NCBI GenBank assembly: GCA_905371865.1
Contig: CAJPNA010000011.1
Coordinates: 1-16,659 of the forward strand
Direction of reading: 5' to 3'
Length of the DNA: 16,659 nt
Source: an uncultured Carnobacterium sp.
GTDB lineage: Bacteria; Bacillota; Bacilli; Lactobacillales; Aerococcaceae
Both the position numbers and the translations under genes were made by a program. Numbering within the stretch: position 1 is the stretch's first letter; each line of letters starts with the position of its first letter. Positions 6,603 to 14,318 of the stretch are shown piece after piece. The notes under the pieces are model-generated. The model had not been told where the DNA came from. It saw only the letters and a list, made by a program, of their open reading frames with translations, and ran no database searches.

Positions 6603-6704
6603 CAGAAATGGCGTGCGTTTCCTGAAACAGCCGCATGACTCGGATAGAGTCCTTTGCGTTGTTCCAGTCCAACGTTCCATTTCTGAACGCTCGGTCTCCT
6701 ATCC
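6603..6704. ncRNA. Candidate structured RNA, domain 1: three hairpins in a closed junction with a pseudoknot
   Basis: CAGAAATGG (6603-6611) pairs perfectly with CCATTTCTG (6677-6685), closing a junction with three hairpins. These are GTTTCCTGAAAC (6617-6628), GACTC-GGATA-GAGTC (6637-6651), and CGTTG-8-CAACG (6657-6674). The loop of the second hairpin plus the next base, GGATAG (6642-6647), is complementary to CTATCC at 6699-6704, a possible pseudoknot. No coding frame covers the region. Strand and transcript limits are unknown. It does not show tRNA, tmRNA, RNase P or riboswitch signatures that I know. Confidence 0.4.
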
Positions 6705-6715
6705 TAAATAAAATA

Positions 6716-6904
6716 ATCGATTACGAAAAATCGAGCGGATTTTATAGTAGCGGTAATGGGGGATAGCAACCAATGTGAAATACTGACTCTAGGGTAAAAC
6801 CCGTAGAGTCAGTTTGAAGCTTGGTAGAGATTGAGACGTAGGCTCAATCCGGTGCCCCATTACAGCGACTATAAACAAATCCGCAAGGATTTTAAGTAAT
6901 CGAT
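6716..6904. ncRNA. Candidate structured RNA, domain 2: long interrupted helix capped by a multi-branch loop
   Basis: A long helix forms from successive perfectly matched arms: 6716-6724 with 6896-6904 (9 bp), 6727-6732 with 6888-6893 (6), 6735-6742 with 6877-6884 (8), 6743-6748 with 6868-6873 (6), and 6753-6761 with 6855-6863 (9). Inside are a 12-bp hairpin (6783-6791 with 6804-6812, plus GGG/CCC) and a 7-bp hairpin (6829-6835 with 6843-6849). ACCAA/TTGGT (6769-6773, 6821-6825) can close the first. The element begins four bases after the coaA stop. On the minus strand it is followed by the T-rich TTATTTTATTT, so it could be a long 3' untranslated structure of coaA, but a separate RNA is equally possible. 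Confidence 0.5.
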
Positions 6905-6908
6905 ATAC

Positions 6909-7832
6909 CTAATATTTTTTAATTTGCACAAAGTCAATATGATGTCCCACTGTTTTATGTAGGATGAAGTCGGCGCGGGTTTTCGTTGGTAAGATGTACT
7001 CTTTAAGGTTCTTCAGGTTAGTCTTCTTCCACACATCTTTCGCCATCGCAATCGCGTCCGCACGATTCCCAATCGCGTATTGATAGTAATAGTTATCCGG
7101 CTGAGATTTCGCACGGTCCATCAACAAATCGAAACGCTCTAAGTACCATTGCTCAATCAACGTTGCATCGGCATCTACGAAAATCGACCAGTCGAAGAAA
7201 TCACTTACGTAAATTTCACGATTTGGCGGCAGTTGCAACACATTAATCCCCTCTACAATCAAGATGTCGGGCGACTCAATCGTCTGCACTTGCCCTGGCA
7301 CAATATCGTAAATCTCATGCGAATACACCGGCGCATCTACGCTTGGATTACCGGTCTTCACTTCGAGTAAGAAATGAACGAGAGCTTCCATGTCGTAACT
7401 TTCCGGGAATCCTTTGCGATCTAAAATACCGCGGTTAATCAGCTCCTGAGTCGGTAATAAGAATCCGTCTGTGGTCATTAGAAACACTCGCTTATCCGGG
7501 TAGCGTTGTTGTAGCATCGTTTGCATCAAGCGTGCTGTCGTACTCTTCCCAACGGCCACACTCCCAGATACCCCGATAATAAACGGAACCGTCTTCTTCG
7601 TTTGATGAAGAAATTGCTGTTCCTCCGTGCGTAATTCAATATGTTTTTTAAAGTATAAATCGAAATAATCGAGCATTGGCACATACACTTCTTGCACGTC
7701 CTGTAGGGAAATGCGGTCGTTTAATGATGTTAAGTGCGCAAGTTCTTCTCTCGTCATTGTGAATGGATGTGCGCCTTCGTACTGGCTCCATTCACTTCTT
7801 TGAATTTTGTAATACGTCTCGTTTTCTTTCAA
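6909..7832 (-). CDS. coaA: Type I pantothenate kinase
   Basis: Phosphorylates pantothenate with ATP, the first step of coenzyme A synthesis. The 307-aa length is typical for the bacterial type I enzyme (PRK/uridine kinase superfamily). The Walker A loop is GVSGSVAVGKST at 87-98. The following MTTDGFLLP and PESYDMEAL stretches belong to the substrate site, and FVDADATLIEQWYLERF is a conserved family block. The start is TTG, eight bases after AAGGAGA, with no competing ATG. The gene has its own promoter (7871-7879) divergent from the mevalonate operon. Its product supplies CoA, which is also used upstream of mevalonate, but a regulatory link is not shown. Confidence 0.96.
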   Translation of the reverse strand: MKENETYYKIQRSEWSQYEGAHPFTMTREELAHLTSLNDRISLQDVQEVYVPMLDYFDLYFKKHIELRTEEQQFLHQTKKTVPFIIGVSGSVAVGKSTTARLMQTMLQQRYPDKRVFLMTTDGFLLPTQELINRGILDRKGFPESYDMEALVHFLLEVKTGNPSVDAPVYSHEIYDIVPGQVQTIESPDILIVEGINVLQLPPNREIYVSDFFDWSIFVDADATLIEQWYLERFDLLMDRAKSQPDNYYYQYAIGNRADAIAMAKDVWKKTNLKNLKEYILPTKTRADFILHKTVGHHIDFVQIKKY

Positions 7833-7870
7833 CGGATTCGTCTCCTTCAGCTACTGAGTCCTATTCTTGA

Positions 7871-7879
7871 ATTGTACCA
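7871..7879 (-). promoter_or_regulatory. Extended -10 promoter of coaA
   Basis: The minus strand reads TGGTACAAT, about 38 bases before the TTG start, the same nine bases as at 6420-6428. No strong -35 is visible. Confidence 0.5.
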
Positions 7880-7942
7880 CATGTTGAACGCGGTTTCTAT
7901 TTCTGATTCTCTTAAGTTTTTCCCATGAAATCGCCGTGTTTG

Positions 7943-7971
7943 TTTACGTAAGGGCGTGGATTTAGTAGAAT
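7943..7971 (+). promoter_or_regulatory. Promoter of the mevalonate operon
   Basis: TTTACG (7943-7948) and TAGAAT (7966-7971) are separated by 17 bases. Transcription would begin near 7978, upstream of the ribosome binding site at 7989-7994. The -10 box covers an ATG at 7970, which argues that this ATG is not the start of mvk. Confidence 0.55.
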
Positions 7972-8002
7972 GAAAAGTGAATATAAGGAAAGGATTTGTC
8001 GT

Positions 8003-8974
8003 ATGAAACCACAAACAGGAACAGGCCTGGCAAACGGGAAGATTATTCTTGCCGGTGAGCATGCCGTAGTGTACCACGAACCAGCAATTGCTTTGCCGAT
8101 TGACGCGGTTTACGTGAAGGCAGATATCGTTTCTTCTAAAGAGGGCCAAACGATTCAAAGTGAACTTTATACAGGCGACGTGGATGAGATGCCTACTTCG
8201 ATGGCAGGGCTACAGTTTGCGATTCGCGAAGCTTTCAAAGCGGCCTCTGCAAAAGAAGTGACGGCTCATGCGTATACGCTCTCGATTGAGTCTACGATTC
8301 CTGTAGAACGTGGAATGGGCTCCAGCGCTGCGGTCAGCGTTGCGGTAGTGCGTGCCATTTTTGATTTCTGTGATGCGACTCTTCCTGAAAAAAACTTATG
8401 GGACATCGTTCAAGGGGCAGAAACCATTTCGCATGGAAATCCAAGCGGTGTCGATACGGCAACAACGAGCGGGACGCGTCCTGTATTTTTCCAAAAAGAA
8501 CAAGAACTACAAACGCTCCACCTCGATATGCCAGCGTACCTCGTGATTGCTGATTCTGGGGTCACTGGGAATACAAAGCAAGCGGTGCAGCATGTGAGTA
8601 CCTTGCAAGAACGCATCATCGACCCTATCACACAGGAAACTGGTTCAGACGCGGTACAATCGATTGGCGCCATCGTGAATGAAACAAAAGAAGCCATCGA
8701 GGAACAAGACCCGCAAAAACTAGGGCAACTGATGAGCGAAAATCATGAACGCCTCCAACAACTCGGCGTGTCTCATGACGTCATTGATACACTCGTCGAT
8801 ACGGCCCATCAAAACAACGCACTCGGGGCAAAAGTCACAGGTGGCGGCCTTGGCGGATGTATGATTGCCCTCGTTGAAACCGAGGAAGACGCCCTTCATT
8901 TACAAGAACAATTCATGAAAAAAGGAGCGCAAGCGGTCTGGATTCAGTCGCTCGCCAAAAAGGAGAAGAGCTAA
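8003..8974 (+). CDS. mvk: Mevalonate kinase
   Basis: Phosphorylates mevalonate to 5-phosphomevalonate using ATP. GHMP kinase fold, 323 aa from this start. Visible motifs are NGKIILAGEHAVVYHEPA near the N-terminus, the ATP loop PVERGMGSSAA (100-110), PSGVDTATTSG with candidate catalytic Asp151, and the C-terminal KVTGGGLGGCM (277-287). The ATG at 8003 was chosen because AAAGGA lies eight bases upstream. The in-frame ATG at 7970 overlaps the -10 box and lacks a ribosome binding site. It is the first gene of mvk-mvaD-pmk-fni. Its TAA shares a base with the next ATG, so translation is probably coupled. Confidence 0.95.
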   Translation: MKPQTGTGLANGKIILAGEHAVVYHEPAIALPIDAVYVKADIVSSKEGQTIQSELYTGDVDEMPTSMAGLQFAIREAFKAASAKEVTAHAYTLSIESTIPVERGMGSSAAVSVAVVRAIFDFCDATLPEKNLWDIVQGAETISHGNPSGVDTATTSGTRPVFFQKEQELQTLHLDMPAYLVIADSGVTGNTKQAVQHVSTLQERIIDPITQETGSDAVQSIGAIVNETKEAIEEQDPQKLGQLMSENHERLQQLGVSHDVIDTLVDTAHQNNALGAKVTGGGLGGCMIALVETEEDALHLQEQFMKKGAQAVWIQSLAKKEKS

Positions 8975-9996
8975 TGACCACATCGATCGGAATTACGCGT
9001 GCGCATACAAATATCGCACTCATTAAATATTGGGGAAAAGAAAATAAAGAGCTCTTCATTCCGATGAATAGTAGCCTCTCTTTAACCCTTGAAGCCTTTT
9101 ATACCGATACAAAAGTCGAACTCACAGATGCCTTAACAGAAGACGAGTTCTACCTCAATGGCGCCAAACAAGACGAAGCTGCGACGGCTAAAATCACACG
9201 CTTCTTAGACTTATTCCGCGCTGAAACGGGAGACTCGCGCCGTGCTCGCGTCGAGAGCTTGAATTTTGTCCCAACTGCAGCAGGTCTTGCAAGCTCTGCT
9301 TCCGCCTTTGCGGCACTGGCAGGTGCGATGAACGAGGCGACAGGCCTTCACTTGCCTGCCCAACAATTATCGACTTACGCGCGTCGTGGGAGCGGCAGTG
9401 CTACTCGTAGTCTCTTTGGCGGATTTGTCGAATGGAATAAAGGAGACTCCAACGAGAACAGTATGGCGATTCCTGTCGACGATGCGAACTTTGACATCGG
9501 GATGATTATCATCGTTGTGAGCGCGGCCGAGAAGAAGATTTCAAGTCGTGCTGGTATGGAATTGACTGTTTCTACTTCACCATTTTATGAAGGTTGGGTC
9601 ACTTCTGCGGCAACCGATTTAGCCGATATTAAAGAGGCCATCAAAGACCGCGACATTCATCGTATCGGCTCTATTGCGGAATTTAACGGCATGAAAATGC
9701 ACGCTACGATGCTAGCAAGTAACCCTCCATTCTGTTATTTCGAACCGCAGAGTATTGTCGCCCAACAAACGATTCGCACGATTCGAGAAGAACGAGGCAT
9801 TCCGGCCTACTTCACGATGGATGCCGGTCCAAACGTCAAAGTCATCTGCAAGGCGAGTGATATTCCTGTGATTATGGAAGAGCTTGGCAAAGTATTCCCG
9901 AGTGAAAAACTCATCCCTACGCTTCCAGGAGAAGGCATTCGCACGCTAACGGAAGACGAATGGAACGCTTCTCATGCCGCTTTTGAAGGGAAGTGA
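8974..9996 (+). CDS. mvaD: Diphosphomevalonate decarboxylase
   Basis: Uses ATP to decarboxylate 5-diphosphomevalonate to isopentenyl diphosphate, the last step of the pathway. The 340-aa protein is full length. Signatures are AHTNIALIKYWGK (11-22), the GHMP loop PTAAGLASSASAFAALA (100-116), RRGSGSATRSLFGGF (138-151), and FTMDAGPNVK with candidate catalytic Asp283. The ATG overlaps the mvk stop (TAATG) and is preceded by AGGAG. Gene order places it before pmk, although its reaction follows that of pmk. Confidence 0.96.
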   Translation: MTTSIGITRAHTNIALIKYWGKENKELFIPMNSSLSLTLEAFYTDTKVELTDALTEDEFYLNGAKQDEAATAKITRFLDLFRAETGDSRRARVESLNFVPTAAGLASSASAFAALAGAMNEATGLHLPAQQLSTYARRGSGSATRSLFGGFVEWNKGDSNENSMAIPVDDANFDIGMIIIVVSAAEKKISSRAGMELTVSTSPFYEGWVTSAATDLADIKEAIKDRDIHRIGSIAEFNGMKMHATMLASNPPFCYFEPQSIVAQQTIRTIREERGIPAYFTMDAGPNVKVICKASDIPVIMEELGKVFPSEKLIPTLPGEGIRTLTEDEWNASHAAFEGK

Positions 9997-10000
9997 GCGC

Positions 10001-11083
10001 GTGACGATTACTTCAAAAGCTCCCGGTAAACTTTTTATCGCTGGGGAATATGCGGTTGTCGAACCCGGACACGGTGCCATTATTGCAGCTGTGTCGCGCT
10101 ACTTAACCGTTACAATCGAGGAAGCTAGTAGTGTAGGAACCTTAACCTCTACGCAAAATCCAGACCTCGTTGTGAAATGGACTCGCGAAGAAGAACTATT
10201 CCGTGCAAAAGGAGAGCATCCCTATAAACTAGTCGAAGAAGCGATTCTGGTCGCAGAACAATATGTTCGAGAAACTGGGAAACCTACAAATGCCCTCTAC
10301 TCGCTTTCGATCACAAGTGAACTCGATGTCGCTAAGCGTGGTATTAAATATGGACTCGGTTCGAGTGGTGCCGTTGTGGTCGCAACGATTCAAGCCGTTC
10401 TTGATTTTTACGAAACTCCGAGAACCCCGCTACTCCTTTATAAGCTGAGTGTTTTAACGAATCTCCGCCTATCCCAACGTGGATCCTTTGGAGATATCGC
10501 CGCCTCTTCTTTTGGAGGAATGGTGTATTATACAAGCCCGGACCGAAGCGAATTACTCGAACAATTACAAAGCCAAACTATCAAAGAAATTTGTGATTCC
10601 AACTGGAAAGACCTCACCATTGAACACCTCCCAGAAATCCCAAACTTCACCCTCTTAGTAGGATGGACAGGACAAGTCGCTATCACAGATTCACTCATTC
10701 AAGCAACAGAAAAGACACGCAAAGTCGAAACCGACAGTTCTTTTTACAAGGAATTTCTTGCAAAAAGTCACGCCATCGTTGAAGGCTTACAAAACGCTTG
10801 GAACCAACAAGACATCCCAGCCTTACAAGAAGGCATCCGTGCTAACCGTGCACTCTTAAATGAATTTGCACAAGTGATGCAGCTGGAAATTGAAACGCCC
10901 GCACTTCAAACACTCTGTGACCTTGCAGAACAGGTGGATGCCTGCGCAAAAACGTCCGGTGCTGGTGGTGGCGACTGTGGCATTTGCTTTACACAAAACG
11001 AAACTCAAAGACAACAAATTGAAACTCAATGGGCCAAGGCTCAAATTCAAGTGCTTCCGCTGACCATCGCAGAAGCCTGGTAA
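10001..11083 (+). CDS. pmk: Phosphomevalonate kinase
   Basis: Phosphorylates 5-phosphomevalonate to 5-diphosphomevalonate. GHMP kinase fold, 360 aa from the GTG. Motifs are SKAPGKLFIAGEYAVVEPG near the start, the ATP loop KYGLGSSGAVVV (116-127), QRGSFGDIAASSFGG (159-173), and near the end KTSGAGGGDCGI. GTG at 10001 was chosen because AAGGGA precedes it at a good distance and it begins right at the conserved core. An in-frame ATG at 9974 would add nine residues and overlap mvaD by 23 bases, and remains possible. The mvaD stop is four bases upstream. Confidence 0.94.
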   Translation: MTITSKAPGKLFIAGEYAVVEPGHGAIIAAVSRYLTVTIEEASSVGTLTSTQNPDLVVKWTREEELFRAKGEHPYKLVEEAILVAEQYVRETGKPTNALYSLSITSELDVAKRGIKYGLGSSGAVVVATIQAVLDFYETPRTPLLLYKLSVLTNLRLSQRGSFGDIAASSFGGMVYYTSPDRSELLEQLQSQTIKEICDSNWKDLTIEHLPEIPNFTLLVGWTGQVAITDSLIQATEKTRKVETDSSFYKEFLAKSHAIVEGLQNAWNQQDIPALQEGIRANRALLNEFAQVMQLEIETPALQTLCDLAEQVDACAKTSGAGGGDCGICFTQNETQRQQIETQWAKAQIQVLPLTIAEAW

Positions 11084-11095
11084 AGGAGATTAATG

Positions 11096-12157
11096 ATGGA
11101 TTTATTTCAACAACAAATGAATCGAAAGGACGAGCATGTCGGTCATGCGAACCAGCAATACCGTGCAACGAGCGCTCCCGAATTCGTGGAAACGCGCTTC
11201 GTGCATCATCCCTTCACAACCGTTGATGTGGCAGATGTGTCACTGCAGACCAAGCTTGCTGGACTCACCTTTGACGTTCCATTCTTCATCAACGCCATCA
11301 CGGGTGGTAGCCCACTCACGACTGCGTTAAACCAACGCCTAGCCATCTTGGCTCGTGAAACGGGCATGGCAATGGCGACAGGTTCGATGAGCATCGCGAT
11401 GAAGTTTCCTGAAAGTGCGAAAGGCTTCAAGGTGATTCGTCAAGAAAATCCAAATGGAATCCTCTTCGCAAACTTTGGGGCACATTACGATGCCGAGGCT
11501 GCTAAACGAGCTGTCGACATCATCGAAGCAAATGCGATTCAAATTCACGTCAACCGTTCACAAGAACTCGTGATGCCAGAGGGAGACCGTGTCTTTAGCA
11601 ACTGGCTTAAAAACATCGAAGAAATCGTCAAAGCGAGTGCCGTTCCCGTTATCGTCAAAGAAGTCGGATTTGGATTTAGCCGTGAAGCCATTGCACAACT
11701 AGAAAGTATCGGAGTGAGCGCAATCGACATTAGCGGTACTGGTGGCACGAATTTCGCTAAAATCGAAAACGGCCGTCGCAAGGAAGACAAACTCGATTTC
11801 CTAGAAGACTGGGGACAAACGACCTTGACGTCGCTCATGGAAGCCCAAGGAAGCCGCACCCCAATCATCGCTTCCGGCGGGGTGAAGACACCGATGGACA
11901 TGGCCAAATGCTTCGCTCTAGGAGCTACCCTTGTCGGATTGTCTGGTGAAATGTTGCATCTCGTACGGAAAGTCAACTCCCTTCAAGACGCGATTCATAC
12001 GGTTCAAACATGGAAAGAGCAACTCACAACGATCTTAATGCTTGTCGGTGCAGATAGTATTTCTAGTCTCCAACAAGCTCCTATAGTGGTCGCACCAAGC
12101 CTCCAAAACTGGTGTGATGCCCGCGGGATTGATTGGAAACATCTTGCACAACGTTAA
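11096..12157 (+). CDS. fni: Type II isopentenyl-diphosphate isomerase (FMN-dependent)
   Basis: Interconverts isopentenyl and dimethylallyl diphosphate using reduced FMN. TIM-barrel flavoprotein, about 353 aa. Visible blocks are RKDEHV near the N-terminus, FFINAITGGS, the MAMATGSMS flavin region, IHVNRSQELVMPEGDR (holding the His/Gln-Glu catalytic group of the family), VIVKEVGFGFS, SGTGGTNFAKIE, and the phosphate-binding IIASGGVKTPMD and GLSGEML. AAGGAG at 11083-11088 is seven bases from the ATG at 11096 and four from the adjacent ATG at 11093, so the second is slightly preferred. It begins 12 bases after pmk and is the last gene of the operon. Confidence 0.95.
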   Translation: MDLFQQQMNRKDEHVGHANQQYRATSAPEFVETRFVHHPFTTVDVADVSLQTKLAGLTFDVPFFINAITGGSPLTTALNQRLAILARETGMAMATGSMSIAMKFPESAKGFKVIRQENPNGILFANFGAHYDAEAAKRAVDIIEANAIQIHVNRSQELVMPEGDRVFSNWLKNIEEIVKASAVPVIVKEVGFGFSREAIAQLESIGVSAIDISGTGGTNFAKIENGRRKEDKLDFLEDWGQTTLTSLMEAQGSRTPIIASGGVKTPMDMAKCFALGATLVGLSGEMLHLVRKVNSLQDAIHTVQTWKEQLTTILMLVGADSISSLQQAPIVVAPSLQNWCDARGIDWKHLAQR

Positions 12158-12160
12158 AGC

Positions 12161-12193
12161 AAAAAGAGCTTAGGCAATGCCTAAGCTCTTTTT
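12161..12193. terminator. Bidirectional terminator between the mevalonate operon and the exporter pair
   Basis: A 15-bp perfect stem (12161-12175 with 12179-12193) with a three-base loop has A5 at one end and T5 at the other. It therefore ends transcripts from fni on the plus strand and from the 63-aa gene on the minus strand. It starts four bases after the fni stop. Confidence 0.93.
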
Positions 12194-12199
12194 GTATTT

Positions 12200-12391
12200 T
12201 TACGGGAAAAATAAATAATGGATTATGCGCAGTACGTAGAAGAAAATCCCTACGATGAGTAAAATAACCATCGCAACATGCACATACGGTCCTACTGGTG
12301 TGTTCACGAAGGCTTGTAGTGCTGGAATTTTTGTATATAAGACAAAGTATAAGGCGCTAATCCAAAACCCGAGTCCTAATAATCTTTTCAT
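12200..12391 (-). CDS. Small two-helix membrane protein, function unknown
   Basis: This 63-aa protein has hydrophobic segments at about residues 4-20 and 36-60, a basic N-terminus (MKR), and a short polar middle. ATG is preceded by AAAGGA with a six-base gap. It starts 12 bases after the stop of the YeiH-family gene and ends at the shared terminator, so the two form one transcript. I do not recognise a named family. Its position suggests an accessory role for the exporter or simple co-expression. Confidence 0.7.
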   Translation of the reverse strand: MKRLLGLGFWISALYFVLYTKIPALQAFVNTPVGPYVHVAMVILLIVGIFFYVLRIIHYLFFP

Positions 12392-12403
12392 GAGATATCC
12401 TTT

Positions 12404-13390
12404 CTATAAAACGAAGTACTGCATGATTAAGCTAGAAACAGCCACCATAAACCAAGTTGCTAGACCCGTTAAGATTGGTTTTGCCCCTGCTTCTTTGAAT
12501 TGTTTGAAGGATACTTGCATTCCGATACCGGCTAATGCCATCGCCATCAACCATTTAGACGCTAATTTTGCATATGGTACAAGGAAACTTGGGAATAAGC
12601 CCACGCTTGTAATAATCGAAGCGACTATGAACCAAATGATAAACATTGGCACGTTTTTCTTCCATTGTACAGTTAGTCCTTCTTGTTTCATGCGATGAGC
12701 TTCCACTAAAGATAACACAATACACGCTGGAACAATCATCAACGCACGAGTCAGTTTTACGATTGTCGCGATTTCTAGGGCTTCCGCACTGTAACTTGCG
12801 CCAGCTGCGACCACACTTGATGTATCGTTAATCGCTGTTCCTGCGAAAAGCCCGAACTGAGACGCGTCCATACCCATCATATGTCCTAAGAATGGGAATA
12901 GGAATACTGCGACGACGTTGAAAAGGAAGATGGTCGAAATCGATAACGCTACTTCATCGTCTTCTGCTTTAATGATTGGTGAAGCTGCGGCAATTGCTGA
13001 GCCCCCGCAAATTGCAGTCCCGAATCCAACAAGAATCTTCAATGGACGAGAAAGTTTGAAGAAGTTCCCTACAAATAGCGCTGTTAGAAACGCAATGGAA
13101 ATGGTCACAATCGTCACTGGGAACGAAGACGCACCTGTTTGGCTCACTTGCGCAAACGACATTGTAAATCCAAGCGCGATAATGGAGTAATGTAATAATT
13201 TTTTCGCTGAGTAATTGATACCTGGTCTAAAATCACTTGGGATTTTCCAAAATTGGTTTAAGACCATCCCTAAAATAATGGCAAATACCGCACTTCCAAT
13301 CACGGGGAATAAATCGCCAAGTATAACTGCAACAACTGCTACAGCAAATGTACAAAGCAGCCCTTTTCTTTTTTCCATGAATGATGACAT
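12404..13390 (-). CDS. YeiH-family putative sulfate exporter (UPF0324)
   Basis: This integral membrane protein of 328 aa from this start has about ten hydrophobic segments. It belongs to the YeiH/Cons_hypoth698 family, recognised by ICGGSAIAAASPII in the middle and GTAINDTSSVVAAG further on. Members are annotated as putative sulfate exporters, with little direct proof. I chose the ATG at 13390 (MSSFMEKRKG), which has AAAGGA at 13400-13405. A longer in-frame GTG start at 13456 would put the promoter's -10 box inside the coding region and add a non-family N-terminus. It is followed by the 63-aa gene. Confidence 0.85.
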   Translation of the reverse strand: MSSFMEKRKGLLCTFAVAVVAVILGDLFPVIGSAVFAIILGMVLNQFWKIPSDFRPGINYSAKKLLHYSIIALGFTMSFAQVSQTGASSFPVTIVTISIAFLTALFVGNFFKLSRPLKILVGFGTAICGGSAIAAASPIIKAEDDEVALSISTIFLFNVVAVFLFPFLGHMMGMDASQFGLFAGTAINDTSSVVAAGASYSAEALEIATIVKLTRALMIVPACIVLSLVEAHRMKQEGLTVQWKKNVPMFIIWFIVASIITSVGLFPSFLVPYAKLASKWLMAMALAGIGMQVSFKQFKEAGAKPILTGLATWFMVAVSSLIMQYFVL

Positions 13391-13423
13391 TTCATCAGAT
13401 CCTTTCAGTACTAAATCTTTACT

Positions 13424-13432
13424 AGTATAGCA
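13424..13432 (-). promoter_or_regulatory. Extended -10 promoter of the YeiH-family gene
   Basis: The minus strand reads TGCTATACT, about 34 bases before the chosen ATG, and matches the box in front of rpiA exactly. This supports the shorter start. Confidence 0.55.
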
Positions 13433-13485
13433 CACTCCGCCTTGATTTTCGTACACAAATTGTAAAAGTGCATGCTCCTCTTAAA

Positions 13486-13513
13486 TAAACCGTGTGCTAT
13501 TCGACACGGTTTA
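13486..13513. other. 10-bp inverted repeat upstream of the exporter promoter
   Basis: TAAACCGTGT (13486-13495) and ACACGGTTTA (13504-13513) are a perfect match around eight bases. The T run after it is weak on either strand (TTTATTTAA on the minus), so it may be a second, weaker terminator after rpiA or a protein-binding dyad upstream of the exporter promoter. Confidence 0.4.
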
Positions 13514-13523
13514 CTCTAACAAA

Positions 13524-13566
13524 AACCCGCTTAGAATCACGCATCGTCGATGACTCTAAGCGGGTT
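13524..13566 (-). terminator. Rho-independent terminator of rpiA
   Basis: Twelve-base arms AACCCGCTTAGA (13524-13535) and TCTAAGCGGGTT (13555-13566) pair perfectly, with a small CATC/GATG hairpin at the top. On the minus strand it is followed by T5G. The stem begins five bases after the rpiA stop. Confidence 0.88.
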
Positions 13567-13571
13567 ATTTT

Positions 13572-14240
13572 TTAGAATTGTTTTACGACAACCCCATCAG
13601 GAGTTCCTACAAGCACGATATCTGTCATGTTTGTGAAGAGTCCTTGCTCTACCACACCTGTCATGCCTTTGATTTTTTCTCCAAATGCGATTGGATCTTT
13701 AATTGGATAGACATCCAAGTCGATAATGTAGTTTTTGCTATCGGTTAAGTAGCGTTCTCCGTCGCGTTCGCGGAACGTTGGTTTGTATCCTAGCGCTTCA
13801 AAACGTTTGAATAATTGTTCTGAACCATAAGGCACCACTTCGACTGGTAATGGGAAACGACCTAGGTAATCCACCATTTTTGATTCGTCTACAATCCAGA
13901 TAACGCTCTTTGATTGCTCTGCAACGATTTTTTCGAATAATAACGCGCCGCCACCACCTTTGATTCCTGAAAAATCTGGAGCGATTTCGTCTGCGCCGTC
14001 AATCGTTATGTCGATATAATCCACTTCATCCACACTCTTCAATGGAATTCCAAGTTCTTCTGCTTGTTTCTTCGTTGCTAAAGAAGTCGTTACTCCAACA
14101 ATTTCAAGTCCTTCTTCTTTTACTCGTCGACCGATTTCTTCCACAAAATAGTAGGCAGTCGAACCAGTTCCTAATCCAACCGTCATTCCACTTTCTACAT
14201 ATTCTGCAGCTTTCTTGCCGACTAATTCTTTCATGTTCAT
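13572..14240 (-). CDS. rpiA: Ribose-5-phosphate isomerase A
   Basis: Interconverts ribulose 5-phosphate and ribose 5-phosphate in the pentose phosphate pathway. The 222-aa protein is full length. Motifs are the phosphate loop GLGTGSTA (22-29), DGADE (81-85), KGGGGAL (94-100), the candidate catalytic Glu103, and DESK with Lys121. The ATG at 14240 follows GGGGGA at a good distance. A second ATG two codons later is possible. The gene lies 78 bases after uvrA but has its own extended -10 in that gap and its own terminator. Confidence 0.96.
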   Translation of the reverse strand: MNMKELVGKKAAEYVESGMTVGLGTGSTAYYFVEEIGRRVKEEGLEIVGVTTSLATKKQAEELGIPLKSVDEVDYIDITIDGADEIAPDFSGIKGGGGALLFEKIVAEQSKSVIWIVDESKMVDYLGRFPLPVEVVPYGSEQLFKRFEALGYKPTFRERDGERYLTDSKNYIIDLDVYPIKDPIAFGEKIKGMTGVVEQGLFTNMTDIVLVGTPDGVVVKQF

Positions 14241-14272
14241 TCAAGTTTCCCCCTGAGAAATGATCTATGTTG

Positions 14273-14281
14273 AGTATAGCA
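14273..14281 (-). promoter_or_regulatory. Extended -10 promoter of rpiA
   Basis: The minus strand reads TGCTATACT, about 32 bases before the ATG, with no clear -35. It lies between the uvrA stop and rpiA. Confidence 0.55.
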
Positions 14282-14318
14282 TAACTAACTTCTTCAAACT
14301 ATCTCTTCTAGCGATTTT

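Noticed and set aside
6603..6685. tRNA gene (cloverleaf-like shape with a TTCCAGTC loop)
   Set aside because: The closing stem is 9 bp, the loop sizes are wrong (5 and 8), there is no plausible anticodon arm, and there is no normal acceptor end.
7970..8002. Upstream ATG as the mvk start
   Set aside because: It lies on the -10 box and lacks a ribosome binding site. The ATG at 8003 has both a good site and a family-typical N-terminus.
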